Source of the DNA: Micrococcales bacterium
Lineage (GTDB): Bacteria; Actinomycetota; Actinomycetes; Actinomycetales; Dermatophilaceae
Length of the DNA: 7,803 nucleotides
Direction: 5' to 3'
Assembly (NCBI GenBank): GCA_030537915.1
Contig: JAUNUZ010000095.1
Span: 1 to 7,803 of the forward strand
Numbering within the stretch: the first letter of the stretch is position 1; each line of letters opens with the position of its first letter. Shown here one piece after another: positions 1-6,058 of this stretch. The notes beneath the pieces were generated by a model. The model ran no database searches. It saw only the letters and a program-made list of their open reading frames with translations, and was not told the origin of the DNA. Made by a program: the position numbers and the translations under genes.

Positions 1-1108
1 GCCCAGCCTGAAGGCGATCTGCCCGTGGGAAGGCTTCACGGACGCCTACCGCGACCTGATGACCCCGGGCGGCGTGGTCGAGGACGGCTTCGCGCGGATC
101 TGGCTCTCGATGTCCATGCGCGTTGCCCGGCTCAGCGTCGATCTGGGCAAGGAGCGCAAAGCGCATCCGCTGCGAGATGCGTGGTGGGACGCCATCACCC
201 CGGACCTCGCGGACATCACGGTGCCGATGCTGGTGTGCACGAGCTTCTCGGACGCCAACGTGCACAGCGCAGGATCGATGCGTGCGTTCCAGCGCGTGGG
301 CTCAACGGATCGGTTCGCCTACACACATCGCGGACCCAAGTGGGCGACGTTCTACGGCGTCCCCGCTCGCTGCGCGCAGTTGCAGTTCTTCGACCGTTAC
401 CTGAAGGGTCGTGACGTGCCCAAGCCCCCGCCACTGCGGCTCGAGATCCGCGAGAGCGGGAGGGAGGTCGTCGATGTGCGTGATGAGCACGAGTGGCCAC
501 TCGCGCGCACGGTGTGGACAGAGCTTCACCTGGGCGCCGAAGGCACGCTGCGCAGGGGGGCCGGCGACGCGGGCAGCACCGGATTCGATCTGAGGCACGG
601 GGCAGCGGCGTTCACCTGGAGCGTCGATGAGGACGTCGAACTCACGGGGCCGATGGAGCTGAAAGTGTGGATGTCGTTGGAGGACGCCGACGACGCCAAT
701 ATCTTCGTCGGAGTCGAGAAGCGCAGCGGCGGTCAGATGGTGGGCTTCGAAGGCTCGTACGGGTACGGACGCGACCGCGTCGCATCCGGTCGGCTGCGGA
801 CCTCCCTACGCGAACTCGACGAGGATCTCTGCGCGCCACACCAACCCGAGCACACCTTCCGCACTGTGCAACCGATCTCGCCCGGCGAGCTCGTTCCCCT
901 GGCGATTCCACTCACGGGTTCTTCGACGCTCTTCCGCGCGGGCGACCAGCTGCGCCTGTTGGTGGCAGGGCGCTACCTCGAACCACGCAACCCATTGTTC
1001 GGCCACTTCCCCACGCACTATGTGCGTAGTCGCCGAGGTCGCGGCATCCTGCACTGGGGCGCCGATCACCCGTCCCGTCTGCTCGTGCCCGTCGTGCCAT
1101 GGGCGTAG
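1..1108 (+). CDS. CocE/NonD-family serine hydrolase (X-Pro dipeptidyl-peptidase superfamily), 5'-truncated by window edge
   Basis: The reading frame is open from base 2 and runs 368 codons to TAG at 1106-1108, so the true start lies upstream. The visible part begins PSLKAICPWEGFTDAYRDL, a very typical stretch of the CocE/NonD alpha/beta hydrolases (cocaine esterase and glutaryl-7-ACA acylase relatives). The candidate catalytic Asp is in TSFSDAN (codon 251-253). The candidate His is in YTHRGPKW (codon 326-328), followed by the family-typical QFFDRYLKG. The nucleophilic Ser (GxSYxG-type elbow) should lie in the missing N-terminal part, roughly 200 residues judged from the usual 550-600 aa family size. 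From about base 500 onward the sequence matches the beta-rich C-terminal jelly-roll domain (PepX_C), including FTWSVDEDVELTGPMELKVW. The family cleaves esters or amides, and the natural substrate cannot be read from sequence. The gene converges on the cupin gene with a 51-base gap and looks unrelated to the glp genes. Confidence 0.9.
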   Translation, partial: PSLKAICPWEGFTDAYRDLMTPGGVVEDGFARIWLSMSMRVARLSVDLGKERKAHPLRDAWWDAITPDLADITVPMLVCTSFSDANVHSAGSMRAFQRVGSTDRFAYTHRGPKWATFYGVPARCAQLQFFDRYLKGRDVPKPPPLRLEIRESGREVVDVRDEHEWPLARTVWTELHLGAEGTLRRGAGDAGSTGFDLRHGAAAFTWSVDEDVELTGPMELKVWMSLEDADDANIFVGVEKRSGGQMVGFEGSYGYGRDRVASGRLRTSLRELDEDLCAPHQPEHTFRTVQPISPGELVPLAIPLTGSSTLFRAGDQLRLLVAGRYLEPRNPLFGHFPTHYVRSRRGRGILHWGADHPSRLLVPVVPWA

Positions 1109-1123
1109 CTACGGGCCCTACGC
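1103..1123. terminator. Weak stem-loop at the hydrolase stop codon
   Basis: GCGTAG (1103-1108, containing the TAG stop) is perfectly complementary to CTACGC (1118-1123) across a 9-base loop. It sits between two convergent genes, where a terminator is expected. There is no T-run on either strand and the stem is only six pairs, so termination is a guess. Confidence 0.25.
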
Positions 1124-1159
1124 GCATTCGACTCTTCGCGGTTGCTCAGACCCTTCAGA

Positions 1160-1492
1160 TCAGGGAAGTTTCGCGACGGTGAGCAGGATCGCTGAGTCCT
1201 CCAGCGCCTCCACGCTGTGCCGGGCGTCGGGCACGAAGATCATGTCACCCGAGCGTGCCTCCCAAGACAGCTCACCGCTGGATAGCCGGACCCGCCCCAG
1301 CAGCACATGCACGGTGGCCTCCCCCGGGTTCTCGTGCTCGGCCAGCGACGCTCCCTCGACCATGCCGATCACTGTCTGGCGCAGCACCTTCTCCCGCCCG
1401 CCGTAGACGGTGTCGGCGGTGTGTCCACCACTCGCCCGGCGAGCGGAGTCGAGCTGTTGCCGGGCCAAGGCTGCCAGTGAGATTCGCTGCAT
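1160..1492 (-). CDS. Small cupin-domain protein
   Basis: This 110-aa protein runs from ATG at 1492 to TGA at 1160-1162. It is a single beta-barrel cupin. Motif 1 is around residues 48-66 (EGASLAEHENPGEATVHVLLG) and motif 2 around 82-95 (GDMIFVPDARHSVE). Potential metal ligands are H53, E58 and H92. The usual second His of the HxH pair is Asn55, so metal binding may be altered. The 110-residue length and the ending in VAKLP match a familiar actinobacterial group of stand-alone cupins without assigned function. The frame stays open upstream to 1642, but the extra 50 residues are low-complexity, non-cupin and Trp/Arg/Pro-rich, so I chose the internal ATG where cupin similarity starts. No Shine-Dalgarno precedes it. 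It lies 192 bases downstream of glpK on the same strand, probably as a separate transcript. A role in glycerol metabolism is not supported. Confidence 0.8.
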   Translation of the reverse strand: MQRISLAALARQQLDSARRASGGHTADTVYGGREKVLRQTVIGMVEGASLAEHENPGEATVHVLLGRVRLSSGELSWEARSGDMIFVPDARHSVEALEDSAILLTVAKLP

Positions 1493-1498
1493 CTGCTG

Positions 1499-1528
1499 AG
1501 TCTGGCGACTCGCACCCCGAGCAGGCAA
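1499..1528 (-). promoter_or_regulatory. Possible promoter giving a leaderless cupin mRNA
   Basis: On the minus strand a TTGCCT box (1528-1523) is followed after 18 bases by CAGACT (1504-1499) and then six bases before the ATG at 1492. The -35 box is good. The -10 box lacks the first T of the actinobacterial TANNNT consensus. The arrangement would place transcription initiation at or next to the A of ATG, which fits the missing ribosome binding site. Leaderless mRNAs are common in actinobacteria. Confidence 0.3.
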
Positions 1529-1684
1529 GGGAATCTGCGACCGGCCCCATGGTGGGACCAAGGACCAAGCCCCGTTACTCCATCGCCGCAGGCCGCCCGG
1601 CAGGCGCCACGCAACGACGCCGCACCTGGGCGCAAACGCCAAGCCTTCGGCGATGGAGGTAGGGGGATCAGCCGGCGTGGCAGG

Positions 1685-3208
1685 TCAGTCGACGTCGTCG
1701 TCGACCCAGTCGAAGGTCTTGGTGACGGCCTTCTTCCAGTTGCGGTACTCCCGCTCCCGCTCCTCGTCCTCGGCCTGGGGCTCCCAGCGCTTGCCCTCGA
1801 CCCAGTTGTCGATGACGTCCTGCTCGCCCTCCCAGAAGCCGACGGCGATGCCGGCCGCGTAGGCCGCACCCAGCGCCGTCGTCTCCGCGATCTGCGGGCG
1901 CACGACCGGCACGCCGAGCTGGTCGGCCTGGAACTGCATAAGCAGCGTGTTCTCGGTCATCCCGCCGTCGACCTTGAGCTCGGTGAGGTCGACCCCGGAG
2001 TCGGCGTTCATCGCGTCGATGACCTCGCGGGTCTGGAAGGCGGTCGCCTCGAGCGCTGCGCGAGCAATGTGCCCCTTGTTGATGAAGCGCGTCATCCCGA
2101 CGAGCGCGCCGCGGGCGTCCGAACGCCAGTGCGGTGCGAACAGCCCCGAGAAGGCCGGCACGAAGTAGGCGCCGCCGTTGTTGTCGACCTTCTTTGCCAG
2201 CTCCTCAGCCTCGGGGGCGGAGGAGATGATCCCCAGGTTGTCGCGCAGCCATTGGATGAGTGAGCCCGCGACGGCGATCGACCCCTCAAGGGCGTAGACC
2301 GTGTCCTGGTCGCCGATCTTGTAGCAGACCGTCGTGAGCAGCCCGTTCTCCGAGGGGACGATCTCGGTGCCGGTATTCATGAGCATGAAGCAGCCGGTGC
2401 CGTAGGTGTTCTTCACCATGCCCTTCTCGAAACACGCCTGGCCGAAGGTCGCAGCCTGCTGGTCACCGAGAATCCCCGCGATCGGCACGCCGGACAAGAG
2501 GCCGTTCTCCCGGCCCGTCGCATACTCCTGGGAGGAGGACATGATCTGCGGGAGCATCGACATGGGGATGCCCATGTCCTTGGCGATCTTCTTGTTCCAC
2601 TTCAGGGTGCGCAGGTCCATGAGCATGGTCCGCGACGCATTCGTCACGTCGGTGACGTGCAGGCCACCCTTGCTGCCGCCGGTCATGTTCCACAGAACCC
2701 AGGAATCGGTCGTGCCCATGAGCAGGTCGCCCTTGTCGGCCTTCTCCCGGGCCCCTTCGACATTGTCGAGGATCCACTTGACCTTGGGCCCGGCGAAATA
2801 CGTGGCGAGCGGCAGGCCACAGACGTCCTTGTAGCGGTCGAGCCCCTTCTTGCCGGCCAGCTCCTCGACGATCTTCTGGGTGCGCGTGTCCTGCCAGACG
2901 ATCGCGTTGTAGACGGGCTCCCCCGTCGTCTTGTCCCACACGACAGCGGTCTCGCGCTGGTTGGTGATGCCCACTGCCGCAAGGTCTCTGTGCGTGAGGT
3001 CGGGCGAATCGGCGAGCGCCTGGGCGACCGCGCGCCGCACGTTCTGCCAGATCTCCTTGGGGTCGTGCTCTACCCAGCCTGCGCGGGGCAGGATCTGCTC
3101 GTGCTCGAGTTGGCCGGTGCTGACGATCTGACCCGCGTGGTCGAAGATGATCGCCCGGCTGCTCGTGGTGCCCTGGTCGATGGCCATGACGTACTTCTTG
3201 CTACTCAT
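1685..3208 (-). CDS. glpK: Glycerol kinase GlpK
   Basis: This 507-aa cytosolic FGGY-family kinase transfers phosphate from ATP to glycerol, giving sn-glycerol-3-phosphate and trapping glycerol in the cell. The N-terminal phosphate-binding motif is [15 protein letters not shown] (residues 9-23). Glycerol-contacting residues match known glycerol kinases: R85-E86 in [11 protein letters not shown]137 in YFAGPKVKW, and D249-Q250 in [12 protein letters not shown]. The FGGY signature 2 spans about 367-387 ([20 protein letters not shown]), and the second nucleotide-binding segment is near 411-417 (KVDGGM). The length is normal. The ATG at 3208 is preceded by GTGAGGAAGCG, giving a GAGG ribosome binding site five bases upstream. 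The loop around 226-243 lacks the HPr-phosphorylated His of low-GC Gram-positive enzymes and the G-x-R fructose-1,6-bisphosphate site of the E. coli enzyme. The gene follows glpF by 80 bases and is the last recognisable glp gene. Confidence 0.97.
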   Translation of the reverse strand: MSSKKYVMAIDQGTTSSRAIIFDHAGQIVSTGQLEHEQILPRAGWVEHDPKEIWQNVRRAVAQALADSPDLTHRDLAAVGITNQRETAVVWDKTTGEPVYNAIVWQDTRTQKIVEELAGKKGLDRYKDVCGLPLATYFAGPKVKWILDNVEGAREKADKGDLLMGTTDSWVLWNMTGGSKGGLHVTDVTNASRTMLMDLRTLKWNKKIAKDMGIPMSMLPQIMSSSQEYATGRENGLLSGVPIAGILGDQQAATFGQACFEKGMVKNTYGTGCFMLMNTGTEIVPSENGLLTTVCYKIGDQDTVYALEGSIAVAGSLIQWLRDNLGIISSAPEAEELAKKVDNNGGAYFVPAFSGLFAPHWRSDARGALVGMTRFINKGHIARAALEATAFQTREVIDAMNADSGVDLTELKVDGGMTENTLLMQFQADQLGVPVVRPQIAETTALGAAYAAGIAVGFWEGEQDVIDNWVEGKRWEPQAEDEEREREYRNWKKAVTKTFDWVDDDVD

Positions 3209-3288
3209 CGCTTCCTCACTTCATTGTGAATGGGTGGTGCGCGAATTGATCGGGTGAGCTGCTCGTGCGGACGATCGGGTTCGGATGA

Positions 3289-4053
3289 TCAGAAGACCTG
3301 GGCGAACAGTCCGGCCAGGACGCCACCGATGATCGGCCCGACGATCGGGACCCAGGAGTAGCCCCAGTCGCTGCTGCCCTTGTTGGGAATGGGCAGGATG
3401 GCGTGCGCGATGCGCGGGCCGAGGTCACGCGCGGGGTTGATGGCATAACCGGTGGGGCCACCCAGGCTCGCGCCGATGCCGACGACGAGCAAGGCAACCG
3501 CCAGCGGGCCGATCTGCGTCGGCGTCTTGGCGAACAGCAGGATGACGAAGACGAGCACGAACGTGCCGAACACCTCGGTCACCACATTCCAGAACGGGCT
3601 GCGCACCTCCGGCCCCGTCGCGAAGACGCCCAGCTTGAGGCCGTCCGCGGCATCCTCATCGAACTGCTTCTTGTAGGCCAGCCAGACGCACACGCCACCG
3701 ACAACTCCGCCCAGCAGCTGTGCGCTCAGGTAGGTGAGGGTCGTGCCGAGCGTCACGGGGACTCCGGGCGCGTACTCGGCCGCGCCGTTGGCCAAGAGGC
3801 CCAAGGTCACGGCGGGATTGATGTGCGCTCCGCTGCGATAGGCGACATACACACCGGCGAAGACGCCGAGGCCCCATCCCCAGTGGATCATCATCGGTCC
3901 ACCGCCCGCGCCCTTGGCTGCGGGCAAGATGGCATTGGCGACGACGCCGCCACCGAGCAGACAGAGGATGGCCGTCCCCACGAACTCCGATGAGAACAAC
4001 GCCCCCGTCGAAACCGGTGCAGCGGCGGCTGCCTGAGCAAGTGACAACAGCAT
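3289..4053 (-). CDS. glpF: Glycerol uptake facilitator GlpF (aquaglyceroporin, MIP family)
   Basis: This 254-aa integral membrane channel allows passive glycerol entry. It shows the six-helix MIP fold with two half-helix signatures: GAHINPAVTLG (NPA at residues 79-81) and GYAINPARDLGPR (NPA at 206-208). The Asp directly after the second NPAR (D210) marks glycerol-conducting channels rather than strict water channels. Aligning by eye with E. coli GlpF, the selectivity filter would be W60, a Gly near 193-195, Y203 and R209. Y203 replaces the Phe of E. coli GlpF. The Ala-rich N-terminus (about 20 residues) is somewhat extended, but the ATG at 4053 is firmly supported by AAAGGAG eight bases upstream. 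It lies between glpD (136-base gap) and glpK (80-base gap), which fits coordinated glycerol uptake and phosphorylation. Confidence 0.96.
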   Translation of the reverse strand: MLLSLAQAAAAAPVSTGALFSSEFVGTAILCLLGGGVVANAILPAAKGAGGGPMMIHWGWGLGVFAGVYVAYRSGAHINPAVTLGLLANGAAEYAPGVPVTLGTTLTYLSAQLLGGVVGGVCVWLAYKKQFDEDAADGLKLGVFATGPEVRSPFWNVVTEVFGTFVLVFVILLFAKTPTQIGPLAVALLVVGIGASLGGPTGYAINPARDLGPRIAHAILPIPNKGSSDWGYSWVPIVGPIIGGVLAGLFAQVF

Positions 4054-4069
4054 GGTTCTCTCTCCTTTG

Positions 4070-4090
4070 AGACCGGGGTGTCAGACCGGG
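4070..4090. repeat. Direct repeat AGACCGGG x2 upstream of glpF
   Basis: AGACCGGG occurs at 4070-4077 and again at 4083-4090, a 13-base period, immediately upstream of the glpF ribosome binding site. The repeat is real in the sequence. Its function is unknown and it may be chance in G/C-rich DNA. Confidence 0.4.
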
Positions 4091-4137
4091 TTACGGGGTC
4101 ACTGCGGAGGACAGGCGGGCACGGCCCATCACCCGGG

Positions 4138-4160
4138 CGACCGCGGGCATCGCGCGGTCG
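4138..4160. terminator. Perfect 8-bp stem-loop between glpD and glpF
   Basis: CGACCGCG (4138-4145) and CGCGGTCG (4153-4160) form a perfect eight-pair G/C-rich stem with a 7-base loop. The stem starts 30 bases past the glpD stop. No T-run follows on the minus strand, so it is not a classical intrinsic terminator. It could be a leaky terminator or an mRNA-stabilising or processing hairpin that sets different levels for glpD versus glpFK. The structure is seen directly; the role is inferred. Confidence 0.45.
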
Positions 4161-4189
4161 ACCGGGGCCGAAATGCGTTGCGGGTTGCG

Positions 4190-5926
4190 CTAGTTGGTGA
4201 TGAGGTCGGTGACCTCGGTCGCCTCGCTGCGGGCCGCGGTGGCCGCCTCCTCGTCGCTGAGTTGGGCGGCAGCGTCCTCTGCATCGCAGCGCGCCTGGTA
4301 GGCGGCGATCTCGGCGTCGCGACGTGCGTCATCCCAGTCGAGGTATTCGGCGGCGATGGCCGCGATCTCCGGGACGGCGGCCCGGCCCTGCCCGCGCATC
4401 TCGTACGTGAGCCGGGTGCGGGTCGTCATGATGTCCTCCAGGTGCAGGACGCCCTCGTTAGTGCACGCGTAGGCGATCTCGGCGCGCAGGTAGGCGGGGG
4501 TGGCCTCCAGGGGCCGCCCCAGGTCGGGACGCTCCGCGACCATGTCGAGCAGTTCGGGCAGCAACGCCCCGTAGCGGTGCAGCATGTGGTCGATCATGAA
4601 GCGACTCACGTCGTAGTGCGCCGCGATCTTGTCCGCTCGCCGCTGGTAGGTCTCGTAGCCGACGGCTCCGAGCAGCGGGGTCTTCTCCGTCAGGGACGGG
4701 CGGGCCTTGGCGCGCTCGGCACCGATCGCGAAGTCGACGGCGTCCTGCGCCATGACCCGGTAGGTCGTCAGCTTTCCGCCCGCGATCGTGATGAGCCCCG
4801 GGGTGGCCTCGGTGACGGTGTGCTCGCGCGACACCTTGGTCGAGGAGGCCTCGTCTTCGCCGAGCGTGCCCGGCTGCAGGAGCGGGCGCAGGCCGGCCCA
4901 TGACCCGATGACGTCCTCGCGGGTCAGCGGCCGGTCGAGGATCACGTTCGCGTGCTCGATGATGTAGTCGATGTCGGACTTCGTCACGACGGGGTGCGTC
5001 AGATCCTGGTGGTAGGGCGTGTCCGTCGTGCCGATGATCCAGTAGCGGCTCCACGGGATGATGAAGAGCACCGACTTCTCGGTCTGCAGGATGACCCCGG
5101 TCGTGCCGGCGATCCGCTCGCGCGGGACGACGATGTGCACGCCCTTGGAGGCCAGTACCTTCAGACCACCCTGCGCTCCCGCGCGGTCCTGAACCTCTTC
5201 GGTCCACACCCCGGCCGCGGCGATGACGACGGCGGCCTTGATCGTCTGCTGCTGGCCGGTCTCGAGGTCGGTGACGATCGCCCCGTCGACGCGGCCGCCC
5301 GACTTGGTGAGCTCATCGACCCGGGTGCGGCTCGCCGCATAGGCCCCGAACTGAACCGCGGTGCGCACCAGCGCCAGGGTGAGGCGGGCGTCGTCGACGG
5401 TCGCGTCCCAATACTTGATCGCGCCGATCATCGCGTCGGGCTTGGCGTCCGGGAACTCCTCCAGCACACCGCTGCTGGAGTAGTGCCGGTGGAACGGCAT
5501 AGCGGCCTGACCGCGGGCGCCGATGCGGGCGAAGACGTCGTAGAGCCCGACCCCGGCCGTCACGTAGGGCCGCTCGACGTACTTCTTGCTCAGCGGGTAG
5601 AGGAAGGAGACGGGCCGCACAAGGTGGGGGGCGAGTGTGTCCAACAGGTGCTCGCGCTCGTGCAACGCCTCGAAGACAAGCTTGAAGTCGAACTGCTGCA
5701 GGTAGCGCAGCCCGCCGTGGACGAGCTTGCTCGAGCGGCTCGAGGTGCCGCTCGCCCAGTCCTGGGCCTCGACGATGCCAACCCGCAGGCCGCGGGTGAC
5801 GGCGTCGAGCACGATGCCGGCGCCGGTGACCCCGCCCCCGATCACCAGGATGTCCAAGGGCTCCTCGGAACTCATCTCGGCTAGGGCCACGGTCCGCTTC
5901 TGCGGGGTCAAGGCTGTTGACGTCAT
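4190..5926 (-). CDS. glpD: FAD-dependent glycerol-3-phosphate dehydrogenase GlpD
   Basis: This 578-aa peripheral membrane flavoprotein oxidises sn-glycerol-3-phosphate to dihydroxyacetone phosphate and feeds electrons to the quinone pool. The N-terminal Rossmann FAD motif is DILVIGGGVTGAGIVLDA (residues 25-42), with the acidic ribose-binding Glu in VEAQDW (E53). GlpD family signature 1, SSRSSKLVHGGLRYL (62-76), and signature 2, GGKLTTYR (383-390), are both present. GLRPLL (345-350) is typical of the substrate/FAD domain. Residues after about 410 form the helical C-terminal domain (DAO_C). An Ala/Asp/Glu-rich tail follows, as in other actinobacterial homologues. I chose the ATG at 5926 because GAGGA lies about ten bases upstream; Met18 is an alternative start just before the FAD motif. 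It is the first gene of the minus-strand glp cluster and is divergent from the SorC regulator. No frameshift or missing motif was seen. Confidence 0.96.
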   Translation of the reverse strand: MTSTALTPQKRTVALAEMSSEEPLDILVIGGGVTGAGIVLDAVTRGLRVGIVEAQDWASGTSSRSSKLVHGGLRYLQQFDFKLVFEALHEREHLLDTLAPHLVRPVSFLYPLSKKYVERPYVTAGVGLYDVFARIGARGQAAMPFHRHYSSSGVLEEFPDAKPDAMIGAIKYWDATVDDARLTLALVRTAVQFGAYAASRTRVDELTKSGGRVDGAIVTDLETGQQQTIKAAVVIAAAGVWTEEVQDRAGAQGGLKVLASKGVHIVVPRERIAGTTGVILQTEKSVLFIIPWSRYWIIGTTDTPYHQDLTHPVVTKSDIDYIIEHANVILDRPLTREDVIGSWAGLRPLLQPGTLGEDEASSTKVSREHTVTEATPGLITIAGGKLTTYRVMAQDAVDFAIGAERAKARPSLTEKTPLLGAVGYETYQRRADKIAAHYDVSRFMIDHMLHRYGALLPELLDMVAERPDLGRPLEATPAYLRAEIAYACTNEGVLHLEDIMTTRTRLTYEMRGQGRAAVPEIAAIAAEYLDWDDARRDAEIAAYQARCDAEDAAAQLSDEEAATAARSEATEVTDLITN

Positions 5927-5937
5927 TGGCGATCAGT

Positions 5938-5963
5938 CCTCTGCTCTGGATGGCCCGGAGAGG
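5938..5963 (-). promoter_or_regulatory. glpD leader: ribosome binding site and possible occluding hairpin
   Basis: Reading the minus strand, CCTCT (5963-5959) is complementary to AGAGG (5942-5938), which overlaps the glpD Shine-Dalgarno (GAGGA). Five pairs with a 16-base loop could mask the site. The stem is short, so any regulatory meaning is tentative. Confidence 0.25.
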
Positions 5964-5982
5964 TCATCGTGATCGGTCTGTT

Positions 5983-5994
5983 CACCCTAGGGTG
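5983..5994. promoter_or_regulatory. 12-bp palindrome CACCCTAGGGTG, candidate bidirectional -10 region
   Basis: CACCCTAGGGTG is a perfect palindrome in the glpD/regulator gap. It presents TAGGGT, a TANNNT-type -10 box, on both strands (5988-5993 plus; 5989-5984 minus). The minus-strand box would give a glpD leader of about 50 bases. No good -35 box lies at 16-18 bases on either side, so this could instead be a factor-binding site. Confidence 0.35.
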
Positions 5995-6003
5995 GCGACT
6001 CCT

Positions 6004-6040
6004 TGCACGTATGGTCCAGCATGATGCACAAACGTGCATC
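6004..6040. promoter_or_regulatory. Candidate operator for the SorC regulator: three TGCAC half-sites including an 18-bp perfect palindrome
   Basis: GATGCAC-AAAC-GTGCATC at 6023-6040 is a perfect inverted repeat with 7-base arms and a 4-base spacer. A third half-site, TGCACGT (6004-6010), lies exactly 21 bp (two helical turns) upstream of the left arm in the same orientation, and is itself the exact inverse of ACGTGCA (6032-6038). The palindrome ends just before the regulator's ribosome binding site. A TATGGT -10-like box at 6010-6015 would put a plus-strand start site at the edge of the palindrome, a good position for autorepression. SorC-family proteins are generally oligomeric, which suits multiple half-sites. 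Binding is inferred from position and symmetry only. Confidence 0.6.
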
Positions 6041-6058
6041 TGGAAGGAGGCCGGTGTG
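6041..6058 (+). promoter_or_regulatory. Strong ribosome binding site deciding the GTG start of the regulator
   Basis: GGAAGGAGG (6042-6050) lies five bases before GTG (6056-6058). This near-perfect Shine-Dalgarno, and the regulator-family similarity that begins right after it, favour GTG over the ATG at 5969, whose extra 29 residues (MIGLFTLGWRLLARM and onward) have no regulator character and would be read through the operator. Confidence 0.85.

Noticed and set aside
1543..1559. Imperfect inverted repeat GGCCCCAtggTGGGACC between glpK and the cupin gene as a glpK terminator
   Set aside because: It has a C-A mismatch, a 3-base loop and no T-run, and lies 126 bases past the glpK stop.
1493..1642. 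50-residue N-terminal extension of the cupin protein
   Set aside because: No similarity to cupins, odd composition rich in Trp, Arg and Pro, and the known family length fits the start at 1492.
3248..3280. GATCGGGT repeated at 3248-3255 and 3273-3280 in the glpF-glpK gap
   Set aside because: An 8-base match in G/C-rich DNA with no symmetry or link to a promoter; probably chance.
4052..5884. Long plus-strand open frames (283 and 310 codons) opposite glpD
   Set aside because: They are antisense shadows caused by high G/C at the third positions of glpD. They show no recognisable domain and are rich in Arg, Gly, Val and Asp as expected of mirror frames.
5969..5985. GTGA...TCAC pair resembling a CRP/GlxR site
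   Set aside because: The spacer between GTGA and TCAC is 9 bases rather than the 6 of TGTGA-N6-TCACA, and the flanking T/A bases are missing.
5969..6055. N-terminal extension of the regulator to an ATG at 5969
   Set aside because: It would read through the candidate operator and has no ribosome binding site or family similarity. GTG at 6056 has a near-perfect Shine-Dalgarno.
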